Of a DNA stretch of 52,393 bases, positions 26,595-36,100 are shown in pieces (within the stretch, counting starts at the first letter, position 1; the number at the start of each line of letters is the position of its first letter). A program made the translations under genes and the position numbers. The stretch comes from Bryobacterales bacterium (GTDB taxonomy: Bacteria; Acidobacteriota; Terriglobia; Bryobacterales; Bryobacteraceae), in assembly GCA_947446025.1 (NCBI GenBank), contig CANFEY010000033.1, forward strand, positions 1-52,393. Direction: 5' to 3'. The notes beneath the pieces were generated by a model that saw only the letters and a list, made by a program, of their open reading frames with translations, was not told where the DNA came from and did not search any database.

Positions 26595-27626
26595 TCAGAG
26601 GCCAGGTGCCGGATTTGTAAAAATTTCAACAGTCTTGGTCAATCGCTCAATGAAGGCGGCCGGCGACTCCCCGGGCTTGCGTTCCACGGCAACCAGCCGC
26701 GGGGCGATCCGTAAGGTGCGCGGTAACCCCTCCACCTGGAACACGTGTGAGGCCGCCAGTTGCCGCTCCCAGTCCTCCACCGGCATTCCCGTCGCCGTCA
26801 CCACCCCGTACAGATTCGGGCCGTACGCGGCCACCTCAACCTCGCGCCGCTCCAGCCGGGAAAAACTCTCCACCATGCCTGAGATCGCATCGTCCACAAG
26901 CTTGCGCGGGAACCGCCGGTATAGCTCCGCTGCATCCGCAACTCCCGCCAACACCACGGCGAACGCCCGGTCTTGCAGCAGCAGTCCATCCACCTCCCGG
27001 TCTAACTCGCGCCGGGACCCAACTCCCGCTGGCAACCCGGCAGGCTTCTTGCCCCGCTCAAGCTCACTCTGCAACACCCGGATCTCATCCCGCAATTGCG
27101 CGATCACCACCGCCTGCGCCTGCTTCAACCCCTGGTAGCTTTCGGTGACCGCATGTACCGTCTCATGCACCGCCGCCCGTACTCCGCGGATGTCTTCGGT
27201 CTCCGCGATTTCTTCCAACTGCCGAAACTCGCGCCGCAACACCGTGTCATGCTCCCCGGTGCTCGCCGATACGACCTGCGCAAAGGCCTGCATCGCTGTC
27301 CCTGCGGCCCCCAATTCTTCCCGCAGCCGCTTTACATGCGCGCGCGCCTTCTCCGAATAGTCCCGCAACTCTCCCCGGAACCTCGCCCGCACCGCGTCGT
27401 ATTCCCCCACCGCCTGCCGATGGCTGACCCTCTGGGCCAGTTCCAGTACCTGCTCCCGGAACTCCTCGGCCTCTTCCCGGTTCACTTCCACCACGTGCGC
27501 CGCCGCTGTCTCCAGCGCTTCCGCGAACGCTTTCCCCGCGGCTTCTTGCGCTACTTCCGCCGCATCCAGCTCCTTCATCGATTGCCGCAGTGAGATCACC
27601 TGCCGCTTATCGGCCGCAGCCCGCAC
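26595..27626 (-). CDS. Degenerate GGDEF-like protein B
   Basis: A 343-residue paralogue of the next gene downstream, aligned over the whole length: helical N-terminal half with RFRGELRDYSEKARAHVKRLREEL (compare NFRGELRSYRDLVHQEVERLHADL) and the HDTVLRREFRQLEEIAETEDIRG part (compare VDLKHELDREFQCLEAAAESGDLAA). The GGDEF-like part is worn further: the GGDEF position reads YGPNLYGVV and the DPLTGxxNR entry is GVGSRRELDREVD. It starts with GTG 4 bases after the MEMO gene stop, so the two are coupled. Possible role: a non-enzymatic partner of protein A; this is inference. Confidence 0.7.
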   Translation of the reverse strand: MRAAADKRQVISLRQSMKELDAAEVAQEAAGKAFAEALETAAAHVVEVNREEAEEFREQVLELAQRVSHRQAVGEYDAVRARFRGELRDYSEKARAHVKRLREELGAAGTAMQAFAQVVSASTGEHDTVLRREFRQLEEIAETEDIRGVRAAVHETVHAVTESYQGLKQAQAVVIAQLRDEIRVLQSELERGKKPAGLPAGVGSRRELDREVDGLLLQDRAFAVVLAGVADAAELYRRFPRKLVDDAISGMVESFSRLERREVEVAAYGPNLYGVVTATGMPVEDWERQLAASHVFQVEGLPRTLRIAPRLVAVERKPGESPAAFIERLTKTVEIFTNPAPGL

Positions 27627-27630
27627 AGTC

Positions 27631-28842
27631 TTAGGAAAATCGCATCCCCGCGAAACTCACTACGCTCTCCTCGTCAATGTTCCATTGCTGATACTGCTTC
27701 AACCGCCCCCGCGCCTCCGGCACCGCCCGCAAAAACGTATAGATCGGAGACGACCCGCACCACTTCAACTCCGCTTTATCTGCCTGCCCGTCTTCCTGCA
27801 CCCGCTCCCAAAACCCGCGCGCGTCGCCTGACTCCATGCACGCAATCCGCTCCCGGTCCCGCCGGGAAACCTCCGTCATCTCGCCCTGCTCCGCCAACGC
27901 CGGGAACCTGTCCCCGTAACGCCGCCCCATGTGCGCCATGTCCACCCCCAGCACCCAACACAATTTCGACCCTTCGCGCGCCGCCATCTCCCCCAACGCT
28001 CCAAACATGCGCGCGACCCGCTCCGTATCCTCCGGCAATCCACCTTCGTACACGCTCCTCAAGAACGACCCGCACAGGATCGGCAACACCCGTATCTCCG
28101 GCCCAAACAAATGCTGCAGGAACACCACCTGAAACTCGATGGAGTGTTCGATGGCATGACAGTAATCCTCCGTCCGCACCGCGTCGCCCCCGTTCCGCTC
28201 AAGCTCATCGATCAAGTTGTACGCCGGCATTGTGGAACCGAACGGTGTCGCGAACGGCTTGCGCGTCAACCCGAAGCGCTCCGGCTCGCCATAGTGCGAC
28301 GTGCCCAGCACCACGAACGTCCGTTGCGCATCGGCGGGAGTCAGCGAACGGTACGCAGCGCGGTATGACTCAATCCCCCCAAATGGACTCACATGTGGAG
28401 CCGCGATCCCCAGCACCGCTCCCGCGCTCTCCTCGGCCTCACCCAGGTAATCCCGGAACTCATCCGCCAGTTCTCCCGCGTCCTCCGGATACCCGCTCCC
28501 CGCGTGCTGCGCGAGCCGTACCGGTGCCGCCGCGAAGGCCTGCTCCACAAGAAACTTTCGCTGCGCGAACGCGTCATCCTCCAGAAAACCAGCCTCGCTC
28601 AGCGTGTCGAGCAGGTGCTGCTCTACATCGCTCACATCCACACTCCCCGTCAGCCGAGCCAAATACGCGCGCAGATCGAGCGACGATTGTTCGCCGTCAA
28701 AAAACGTCAAACACTCCACCATGTGCGGCGGAATGATCAGCGTCGCGTCCGAAAAATGGAACGGGTCGCGAATCAACAGCCCCGGCTTCTCAGGCACGGG
28801 CGAAGGCATCATATCCAGGTCGGCACGCAAGCGAGGCAGCAT
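27631..28842 (-). CDS. MEMO-family protein (AmmeMemoRadiSam system protein B type)
   Basis: A 403-residue protein. The C-terminal two thirds match the MEMO1 family: APHVSPFGG, VVLGTSHYGEPE, ATPFGSTMPAY, HAIEHSIEFQVVFLQHLFG, DMAHMGRRYG and WCGSSPIY. The two histidines and the cysteine that form the metal site of human MEMO1 are present (APH, SHY, WCG). The first 120 residues are extra: MVECLTFFDGEQSSLDLRAYL and HLLDTLSEAGFLEDD look like a small winged-helix or PqqD-like fold. No AMMECR1 or radical SAM partner of the usual trio is next to it; instead two degenerate GGDEF genes follow at 4 bases and 46 bases. Confidence 0.82.
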   Translation of the reverse strand: MLPRLRADLDMMPSPVPEKPGLLIRDPFHFSDATLIIPPHMVECLTFFDGEQSSLDLRAYLARLTGSVDVSDVEQHLLDTLSEAGFLEDDAFAQRKFLVEQAFAAAPVRLAQHAGSGYPEDAGELADEFRDYLGEAEESAGAVLGIAAPHVSPFGGIESYRAAYRSLTPADAQRTFVVLGTSHYGEPERFGLTRKPFATPFGSTMPAYNLIDELERNGGDAVRTEDYCHAIEHSIEFQVVFLQHLFGPEIRVLPILCGSFLRSVYEGGLPEDTERVARMFGALGEMAAREGSKLCWVLGVDMAHMGRRYGDRFPALAEQGEMTEVSRRDRERIACMESGDARGFWERVQEDGQADKAELKWCGSSPIYTFLRAVPEARGRLKQYQQWNIDEESVVSFAGMRFS

Positions 28843-28883
28843 AAAGAACCCTTAGCATAGCGCGGGCCGGGTAGACTGGGAGA

Positions 28884-30644
28884 TTGGAACCATTCGCCGA
28901 ATACTCCTCGCGCCTGGCGCGCTGGACCGCCGAAGTTGCGGATCGCCAACGCACGCAGACCCGCCTGGGCAACGCACGCCTCTTCACCGGACTCGCACTC
29001 GCCGCCGTTGCCGCCGCCGCGCTGGGTCCCCAATGGTTCTCCGCTTGGTGGCTCGCCCCTCCCGCCGCCATCCTGGCCGGCTTGATCGCCATCCATCCCC
29101 AGCGGGAACGCGCCCTGCAGCGCGCCATCCGTTCCAAGGCCTTTTACGCCTACGCCGCAGCTCGCATGGACAACCGCTGGGCCGGCTTGGGCAGCCAAGG
29201 CGAAGCTCTGCGTGACCCCAACCACGTCTACGCCGACGACCTCGACATCTTCGGCCGAGGCTCGCTCTTCGAGCTCCTCTGCACCGCCCGCACCGCCACC
29301 GGCGAACGCACCCTCGCCCGCTGGCTGCTGACCCCCGGCGAACACGCCGCCGTCACCGCCCGCCAAGCCGCCGTAGCCGAACTAGCCCCGCGCCTCGACC
29401 TGCGTGAGGACCTCTCCGTACTCGGCGACGATATCCGCTCCGCCCTCGATGACCGCCGCCTGGCCGCCTGGGGCGCGCGTCCGCCTGTGCGCTTCTTCCC
29501 CGGAGCCCGCTGGATCGCGCTGCTGCTCGCCCTTGCCGCCGCCGTCGCCGCCGGTACATGGCTGCTCGGGCGCACCACGCTGCGCCCTTTCTTCTACGTG
29601 GCCGTGGTGGAGATCCTCTTCGCCATGTCCATCCGCAAGCAAATCGAGGAGGTCACCGGTTCAGTCAACACGCCCGCCCGCGAGTTGCGCCTCATCGCAC
29701 TCTTGCTCGACCGGCTGGAGCGCGAGTCGTTCTCCTGCCCCGCGTTGATTGTACTGCGCAACCGCCTCTCCGCCGGCCAGCGCATCCGCACCCTGGAACG
29801 TCTGGTTGAATGGAAGGACTGGGCACACAACCAGATCTTCGCCGTCATCGCCGCGCCGCTATTGTGGGTCCCGCAATTCGCCATGGCCATCGAAGCCTGG
29901 CGCGTCGAATGTGGCCCCCGCATCGCCGACTGGATCGCCGCCGTGGGCGAATTTGAAGCCCTAGGCTCGCTAGCCGCCTTCGCCTATGAGCGCCCCGCCG
30001 CCGTCTATCCTCAACTCCTAGAATCCGACCCCGCCTACTCCGCCGCCGCTCTCACGCATCCCCTCATCCCCGCGAACGAGGCCGTCGCCAACGATGTCGA
30101 GCTCAACCCCGCCACGCCCCTCTGGATTATCAGCGGCTCCAACATGAGCGGCAAAAGCACGCTGCTCCGCGCCGTCGGCATCAGTGTGGTCCTCGCCTGG
30201 GCCGGGGCGCCAGTCACCGCCCGCGAGCTTCGCCTCAGCCGCCTTCGCATCGGAGCCTCACTCCGCGCCAACGATTCCCTGGCCGACCACCGCTCCCGCT
30301 TCTACGCCGAGATCAGCAAACTCAAGTCCATAGTCGACACCGCGGGTGCCGGGCAGCAACTGCTCTTCCTGCTGGACGAACTCCTCAGCGGCACCAACTC
30401 CCACGACCGCCGCATCGGAGCCGAAGCGCTCATCCGCGGCCTGCTCGAACGCGGAGCCATCGGACTGGCCACCACGCACGATCTCGCGCTAACAGAAATC
30501 GCCACCAGCCTACACGCACGCAACGTCCACTTCGACGACCTATTCGAATCCGGTAACATCGCCTGGGACTACCGCCTCCGCCCCGGCGTTGTCCAACGCA
30601 GCAACGCCTTAGAACTAATGCGCTCCGTAGGACTCCTAATGTAG
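28884..30644 (+). CDS. Membrane-anchored MutS family ATPase
   Basis: A 586-residue protein starting at TTG with GGGAG just upstream. The C-terminal 200 residues are a MutS domain V: Walker A IISGSNMSGKSTLLRAVG, the DHRSRFYAEISKL loop, Walker B LLFLLDELLSGTNSHDR and GLATTHDLAL. The middle part is the lever/clamp region (FELLCTARTATGERTLARWLL). Unlike repair MutS, there are two hydrophobic hairpins: residues about 30-60 and 200-250, so it should be membrane bound. No mismatch-binding domain I and no Smr domain. Such MutS-like proteins are known in Bacteroidota and Acidobacteriota without an assigned role. It starts 41 bases from the divergent MEMO gene. Confidence 0.87.
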   Translation: MEPFAEYSSRLARWTAEVADRQRTQTRLGNARLFTGLALAAVAAAALGPQWFSAWWLAPPAAILAGLIAIHPQRERALQRAIRSKAFYAYAAARMDNRWAGLGSQGEALRDPNHVYADDLDIFGRGSLFELLCTARTATGERTLARWLLTPGEHAAVTARQAAVAELAPRLDLREDLSVLGDDIRSALDDRRLAAWGARPPVRFFPGARWIALLLALAAAVAAGTWLLGRTTLRPFFYVAVVEILFAMSIRKQIEEVTGSVNTPARELRLIALLLDRLERESFSCPALIVLRNRLSAGQRIRTLERLVEWKDWAHNQIFAVIAAPLLWVPQFAMAIEAWRVECGPRIADWIAAVGEFEALGSLAAFAYERPAAVYPQLLESDPAYSAAALTHPLIPANEAVANDVELNPATPLWIISGSNMSGKSTLLRAVGISVVLAWAGAPVTARELRLSRLRIGASLRANDSLADHRSRFYAEISKLKSIVDTAGAGQQLLFLLDELLSGTNSHDRRIGAEALIRGLLERGAIGLATTHDLALTEIATSLHARNVHFDDLFESGNIAWDYRLRPGVVQRSNALELMRSVGLLM

Positions 30645-30703
30645 GGACAGTATACTCAACTCCCGAATTCGGACGGGAATTCGGGAGTTGAGTATACTGT
30701 CCC
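30644..30703. repeat. Perfect 27-bp inverted repeat, 6-base loop
   Basis: The left arm (30644-30670) begins gggacagtatactcaactcc and the right arm (30677-30703) is its exact reverse complement, around loop ggacgg. The arm contains the small palindromes AGTATACT and GAATTC. It starts on the last base of the mutS stop codon and ends 21 bases before the pterin dehydratase start. No T-run follows, so it is more like a mobile REP/MITE-type element than a simple terminator. Confidence 0.85.
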
Positions 30704-30724
30704 TGAATTCTCTACAATCAAGTT

Positions 30725-31018
30725 GTGACGCCCCTACTCACCGAATCCGAACTCGCCGCAGGCCTAACCAGCCTCCCCGGTTGGACCATTGAACACGGCA
30801 AGCTCCACCGATCCTATAAGTTCCCCGACTTCGCCCACGCCATCGGCTTCATGATGACCGCCGCCCCGCTCATCGAAAAGCGTAATCACCACCCCGAGTG
30901 GGCCAACGTCTACAGCCACGTCACCGTCCACCTGGTAACCCACGACTCCGGCGGCATCACCAAAAAGGACCTCGACCTCGCCGGCATCCTGGAGGGCATC
31001 GCCCAAAAGCTCCTATGA
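30725..31018 (+). CDS. phhB: 4a-hydroxytetrahydrobiopterin dehydratase
   Basis: A 97-residue pterin-4a-carbinolamine dehydratase starting at GTG. The full active-site signature is visible: KFPDFAHAIGFMMTAAPLIEKRNHHPEWANVYSHVTVHLVTHD (key residues in E-K-R-N-H-H-P-E and the later H), ending GGITKKDLDLAGILEGIA. It recycles pterin cofactor after aromatic amino acid hydroxylases, or serves as a moonlighting protein in bacteria lacking such enzymes; no hydroxylase is nearby. Its stop overlaps the start of the next gene (ATGA). Confidence 0.92.
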   Translation: MTPLLTESELAAGLTSLPGWTIEHGKLHRSYKFPDFAHAIGFMMTAAPLIEKRNHHPEWANVYSHVTVHLVTHDSGGITKKDLDLAGILEGIAQKLL

Positions 31019-33198
31019 AGCTCCTGCTCGCAGCACTCTTGATCGCGACCGCCCACGCGCAAACCTTCGCCGATATCGACGCCGTCACCGAACAAGCCAT
31101 CCGCGACGGCTACATGCCCGGCGCAGTCGTGCTGGTTGGCCACCAGGGCAAGGTCGTCTTCAAGAAAGCCTACGGCTCCCGAGCGCTCGTCCCCCAAAAA
31201 GAACCCGCCACCCTCGACACCATCTACGACGCGGCATCGCTTACAAAAGTCATCGCCACCACCCCCGCCATGATGAAGCTGGTCGAGCAGGGCCGCGTCC
31301 GTCTGGCCGACCCCGTCACCGCGTACCTGCCCGAATTCCAAGGCGGCACCAGCGAAATCACCGTCCGCGACCTCATGATCCACTTCTCCGGCCTGCGCCC
31401 CGACCTCGACCTCGAGCCCGCGTGGTCCGGCTACGAAACCGGCATCACGAAAGCGTTGATCGACAAACCCACTGACCCGCCCGGAGCCAAGTTCGTCTAT
31501 AGCGACATCAACTTCGAACTGCTCGGCGAAATCATCCGCCGCGTCACCGGCAAGCCCGAAGACGAGTTCCTGCAGGAGCTGATCTACCGCCCGCTCGGCA
31601 TGAAGGACACCGGCTATCGCCCCGCCGCGTCCCTGCGCAGCCGCATCGCGCCCACCGAAATCGACGCCACAACCGGTGAGCCCCTGCGCGGCGTCGTGCA
31701 TGATCCCACCGCCCGCTACATGGGAGGCGTCGCAGGTCACGCGGGTGTCTTCACCACCGCCGATGACCTCGCCCTCTTCGCGCAGATGATGCTCGACAAA
31801 GGCCGCGGAATTTTCGCGCCCGCAACGGTCGAGCGCTTCACCGCTCCCGCAACGCCCGCCGGGCAACCCGTGGTCCGCAGCCTAGGTTGGGACATCGATT
31901 CGCCCTACTCGTCCAACAAAGGCGAGATCTGGACCGGCGGCTACGGCCACACCGGCTTCACCGGCCCCGCCATCTGGATTCACCCGGCATCGCAGTCCTA
32001 CATCGTCATCATGGCGAACCGCAACCACCCGCGCGGGGGCCGCAGCATCAACTCCTGGCGCAGCAAGGTCGCCTCTATAGTCGCCGCCGCCCTCAGCATC
32101 GAGCCGCCGCGCCAAGCCACACTCACAGGACTCGACGTCCTCGCCAAACAAAACTTCGCCCCCCTACAAGGCAAGCGCATCGGTCTGATCACCAACCAAA
32201 CCGGCATCGACCGCCAGGGCCGCCGCAACATCGACCTGATGCGCACCGCGCAGGTAAACCTCACCACGATCTTCGCCCCCGAACACGGCATCGCCGGCGC
32301 AGTCGACGCCAACGACGTCGCCGACGACATCGACAAACCCACAGGCATCCCCATAAGAAGCCTCTACGGCAACGGCCGCACCCGCGTGACAAGCGGCATG
32401 TTCAAGGAACTCGACGCCGTAGTCTTCGACATCCAAGACGTCGGCGCGCGCTTCTACACCTACGGCTGCGCCATGCTCTACGGAATCGAAGAAGCCGCCA
32501 AGGCCGGCGTCGCATTCTACGTCTTGGACCGCCCCAACCCCATCACCGGCACGCACGTGGAAGGCCCTGTCCTCGATGCCGCCCTCAACAGCAACGTCGG
32601 CTGCTACGATCTTCCCGTCCGCCACGGCATGACCCTAGGCGAGATCGCGGCGATGGCCAACACCGATCGGAAGTGGAACGCCAAGCTCGAAGTCATCAAG
32701 ATGGAAAACTGGCAGCGAGACGAATGGTTCGATGCGACTGGCCTGCCCTGGGTCGACCCATCCCCCAACATGCGCAGCCTAAACGCCGCCACGCTCTATC
32801 CCGGCATCGCCCTCCTCGAAACGCAGAAAGACTACTCAGTTGGCCGCGGCACCGACGTCCCCTTCGAGCAAATCGGAGCCGAATGGATCAACGGCGAACA
32901 ACTAGCCACGTCCCTAAACGCCCGCGCCGTCCCCGGCATCGCCATCTACCCCGTCCGCTTCCAAAACAAGGCCGGCGTCCGCTTCGTAGTCACCGACCGC
33001 GAAGCCTTTAACGCCGTCCAATTCGGTCTAGAACTAGCCGCCACGCTCAACACCCTCTACCCCGGCAAACTGGACTTCGAAGCCAGCCGCAACCTAATCG
33101 GTAGCCGCGCAGTAGTCGATGCCCTCAAGTCCGCGACCGAGCCTACGTTCGACCTACGGCCGTTCTTAACCCGCCGCGCCGTATTCCTTCTCTACTAA
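31015..33198 (+). CDS. Secreted serine hydrolase (beta-lactamase fold) fused to NamZ/DUF1343
   Basis: A 727-residue two-domain protein with a signal peptide (MKLLLAALLIATAHAQ). Residues about 20-345 are a class C beta-lactamase-like hydrolase: S75-x-x-K78 in AASLTKV, the tyrosine motif FVYSDINFELLG, and HTGFTGPAIW as the third box. Residues about 371-727 are DUF1343, the family of the exo-N-acetylmuramidase NamZ: GLITNQTGIDRQGRRNID, FAPEHGIAGAVD, VFDIQDVGARFYTY, VLDRPNPITG and PWVDPSPNMRS. In Bacillus subtilis NamZ acts with AmiE (a beta-lactamase-fold amidase) in peptidoglycan recycling, so this fusion may combine both. It overlaps phhB by 4 bases; its stop overlaps the convergent addA stop. 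Confidence 0.9.
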   Translation: MKLLLAALLIATAHAQTFADIDAVTEQAIRDGYMPGAVVLVGHQGKVVFKKAYGSRALVPQKEPATLDTIYDAASLTKVIATTPAMMKLVEQGRVRLADPVTAYLPEFQGGTSEITVRDLMIHFSGLRPDLDLEPAWSGYETGITKALIDKPTDPPGAKFVYSDINFELLGEIIRRVTGKPEDEFLQELIYRPLGMKDTGYRPAASLRSRIAPTEIDATTGEPLRGVVHDPTARYMGGVAGHAGVFTTADDLALFAQMMLDKGRGIFAPATVERFTAPATPAGQPVVRSLGWDIDSPYSSNKGEIWTGGYGHTGFTGPAIWIHPASQSYIVIMANRNHPRGGRSINSWRSKVASIVAAALSIEPPRQATLTGLDVLAKQNFAPLQGKRIGLITNQTGIDRQGRRNIDLMRTAQVNLTTIFAPEHGIAGAVDANDVADDIDKPTGIPIRSLYGNGRTRVTSGMFKELDAVVFDIQDVGARFYTYGCAMLYGIEEAAKAGVAFYVLDRPNPITGTHVEGPVLDAALNSNVGCYDLPVRHGMTLGEIAAMANTDRKWNAKLEVIKMENWQRDEWFDATGLPWVDPSPNMRSLNAATLYPGIALLETQKDYSVGRGTDVPFEQIGAEWINGEQLATSLNARAVPGIAIYPVRFQNKAGVRFVVTDREAFNAVQFGLELAATLNTLYPGKLDFEASRNLIGSRAVVDALKSATEPTFDLRPFLTRRAVFLLY

Positions 33199-36100
33199 AC
33201 CCCCAACAACACCCCCCGAGCCTTCATCCCCGTCAGCCGCATCAACGCATACCCATACCATTGAAGCTGCCGCTGATACTGCGCCCGCTTGCCCGCCCCA
33301 TCCGCGTCCGTCTTGAAATCCACCACCACCCACCCGCCGTCTTCCACGAACGCCAGATCGATCACGCCGTCCATCACCCGATTCCCGTCGAGCCGTAACG
33401 TCACCGGGTACTCGCGATGGCACCGCTCCGCCGCCCGCGCGCGTTCCAGCAAAGGATGCCCCAGCGCCGCCGCCACAGCCTCCTCCGCCGCCGCAGCCTC
33501 CTCCGCCGTCGCCCCCAACACCCTCGCGTTCATCTCCGTTACCCGATGTACCGCACCCCCAAGCCCCACATCCTGCAACACCGCGTGCACCAGCGCCCCG
33601 AATCTGCGCCCGCCCGGCCGGACTTTCTTCGCCACCTCCACATACTCCACCGCGACTTCTTCCGGCGGACCGAGCGACGTCTGGCTCGGCGAGAACACCT
33701 CAAACTCCGCCCGCGCCCCCGCCGCAATCGCCGCCGCCCGCCCCGCGCGCCACTCCTGATACAGCGTGTAGCTCACGCCCCCGTCATCGCGCAGCAACTC
33801 TTCCTGCCGCAGCCCGTAGTCCGACTCTGCGCCTAATTGCAACGCGCGTGGATCCCACCACACCACCGCGTGCGACCCCATCTGCGGTACGATCAGCCCT
33901 GGTTTCACCGACATCTCCGGCTGCCCATCGTAGTCCCGAGGCCGATCCAGCACGCTCACCTTGCCGAACGTCGGACACCCCTCGGCCTCCCGCGCCCCGC
34001 GCCACTCATCGCGCGCTGGATACAGCGCCTTGTCCAGCGGACTCAGCCAGCCCTCCGTGGGAAACGGCTCATCCCCCACCGCCGGCACCACCAACAAATC
34101 CCGAGCCCGCGTCGCCGCCACATACGCCACGCGTACCCCTTCGGCCCGCTCCCGAAACGATTCCGAGCCTTCGTTGTCCAGCAACTCCCACGGCGCGCAC
34201 CGCAACAGCCTCGTCGCGCACAACTTCTTTTCCGCGTCGACAAACTGATCCGGATCCCGAGCCGCAATGTTCGCCGTCAGATCCGCTAAGATCACCACCG
34301 GAAACTCCAGCCCCTTCGCCCCATGCACCGTCAGGAGCCGCACGCCGTCCGAATCTTCTTCCAGTACTGGAGCCTCCGTAGCCTCCGCCTTCTCCGCCTG
34401 CGCGGCCAGCTCCTCCACGAACCCGCGAAACGAAATCCCCCCCGACATCTCAAACGTGCGAGCCAAGTCCGCCACCCGAGCCACGTTCGCCAGAATCTGA
34501 TTGCCTCCCGGACGCAGCAGGAACCCCGCATGCGCGCGCGTAGCCTCCAGCAACGCATTCACCGTAGCCGCGAACGGACGCGCATTCCGCTCCCGATGCA
34601 GCCCCGCAAGCAACTCCAGTGCCTCCGCCACCATCGGAGCCGCGCCCTCGCGATGGAACAAATGCAGCCGTCCGAACTGCTTCTTGTGCGCGTACAAAGC
34701 CTCATCCGGAATCGCAAACAACGACCCCTTCAACGTCGCGAACACGCTCAGCTCATCATCCGGCCACTCAATTGCCGTCAAGGCCGCCCGCAGCGTCTCC
34801 ACTTCCTCGCGATGATGAAACGACTTCGACCCCGCCAGCAAATGCTCCACACCCCGAGCCTCCAGCGCCCGAGCATACTCGCGCGTCAGATCCTGCCCCC
34901 CTTGCGTCCGCCGCCGGAACAACACGGCTACATCCCGAGCAGCAAATCCCCAGCCGCTCTCCTGCACCAGCCAAGCAATGAACGCCGCAATTGCATCCGG
35001 CAGCGACTTGTTCACCGCCTCCTTATTCAGCCGCGCCTTATACGGCCGAGGCACCGGCAGCGCAATCACACTCGGCCGCCCCGCTACATCCTCGCGATGC
35101 TGCTCCAGCGGAGCGTATTCCGCATGCCCATCCCCCGTCATCTCCGTCTCAAACGAAGCGTTCACGAAGGCCTGAATATTCGGCACGGACCGGAAGCTCC
35201 GCGTCAGCCGCACGAAGCCCACGCCCTTTTCCATCAGGTCCGAGCACACCTGCTGGTAGAGCTGAATATCCGCGCGCCGGAATTTGTAGATCGACTGCTT
35301 CGGATCACCCACCAGGAACAACTTCCCCGGCTCCTCATCCCCCGCCAGCAGCATCAGGATCTCCACCTGCAACGGATCGGTGTCCTGAAACTCATCCACG
35401 AACAACCGCTTGAAGCGCCGCTGCAAATACTCGCGCACCGATTGGTCATTGCGTACCAAATCCCGCGCCCGAATCAACAAATCGACGAAATCGAGCTTCC
35501 CCTGCCGCTGCTTGCGCTCGTTGTACTCCTCCACCAGCCCGCGCATTTCATCGCGCAGCGTGGCCGCCAAGTCCGCATCCGACCGCCGCCGGAAATCCTC
35601 GATCCACACCATCAACCCGTCGCGCAGATTCACCAACTCCTCGCGCAACACCCCGCCGCCGTATTCACCCGAGCCCTTCTTCGTATCCCGCCGTAGATCG
35701 CGCCCCAGCTTCAAAACCTGCGCTTCCAGAACATCGTAGTCCGGCTCTTCTCCCGCGACCTCAGGCCGGTCAATCGCCTGCACCATCAATCGCACCGGCT
35801 GCAGCCCGCGATACAACGCATCCGTTACCCGCCGTGGCCGCGAACAAGCCTCCGCCAACTCGCGAGCCTTGTTCAGCAACGTGCGAATCTCTTCCTCGCG
35901 CGCGAACTCCTCCCGCCGCCACGCCGCCGGATAATCGCGCCACTCGATCAGCTTCCGCCCCGCGTATTGCAGCTGCTCAATCGGCGGTCCGTCGTCCCAC
36001 GAATCCCGCCAAGCCAATCTTGCGAACGCCCGCTTCAACCCCGGCGACGATTCCCCCAGCTGCTTTTCCAGCCACCCCCGGAACGACCGCTGAAACAACC

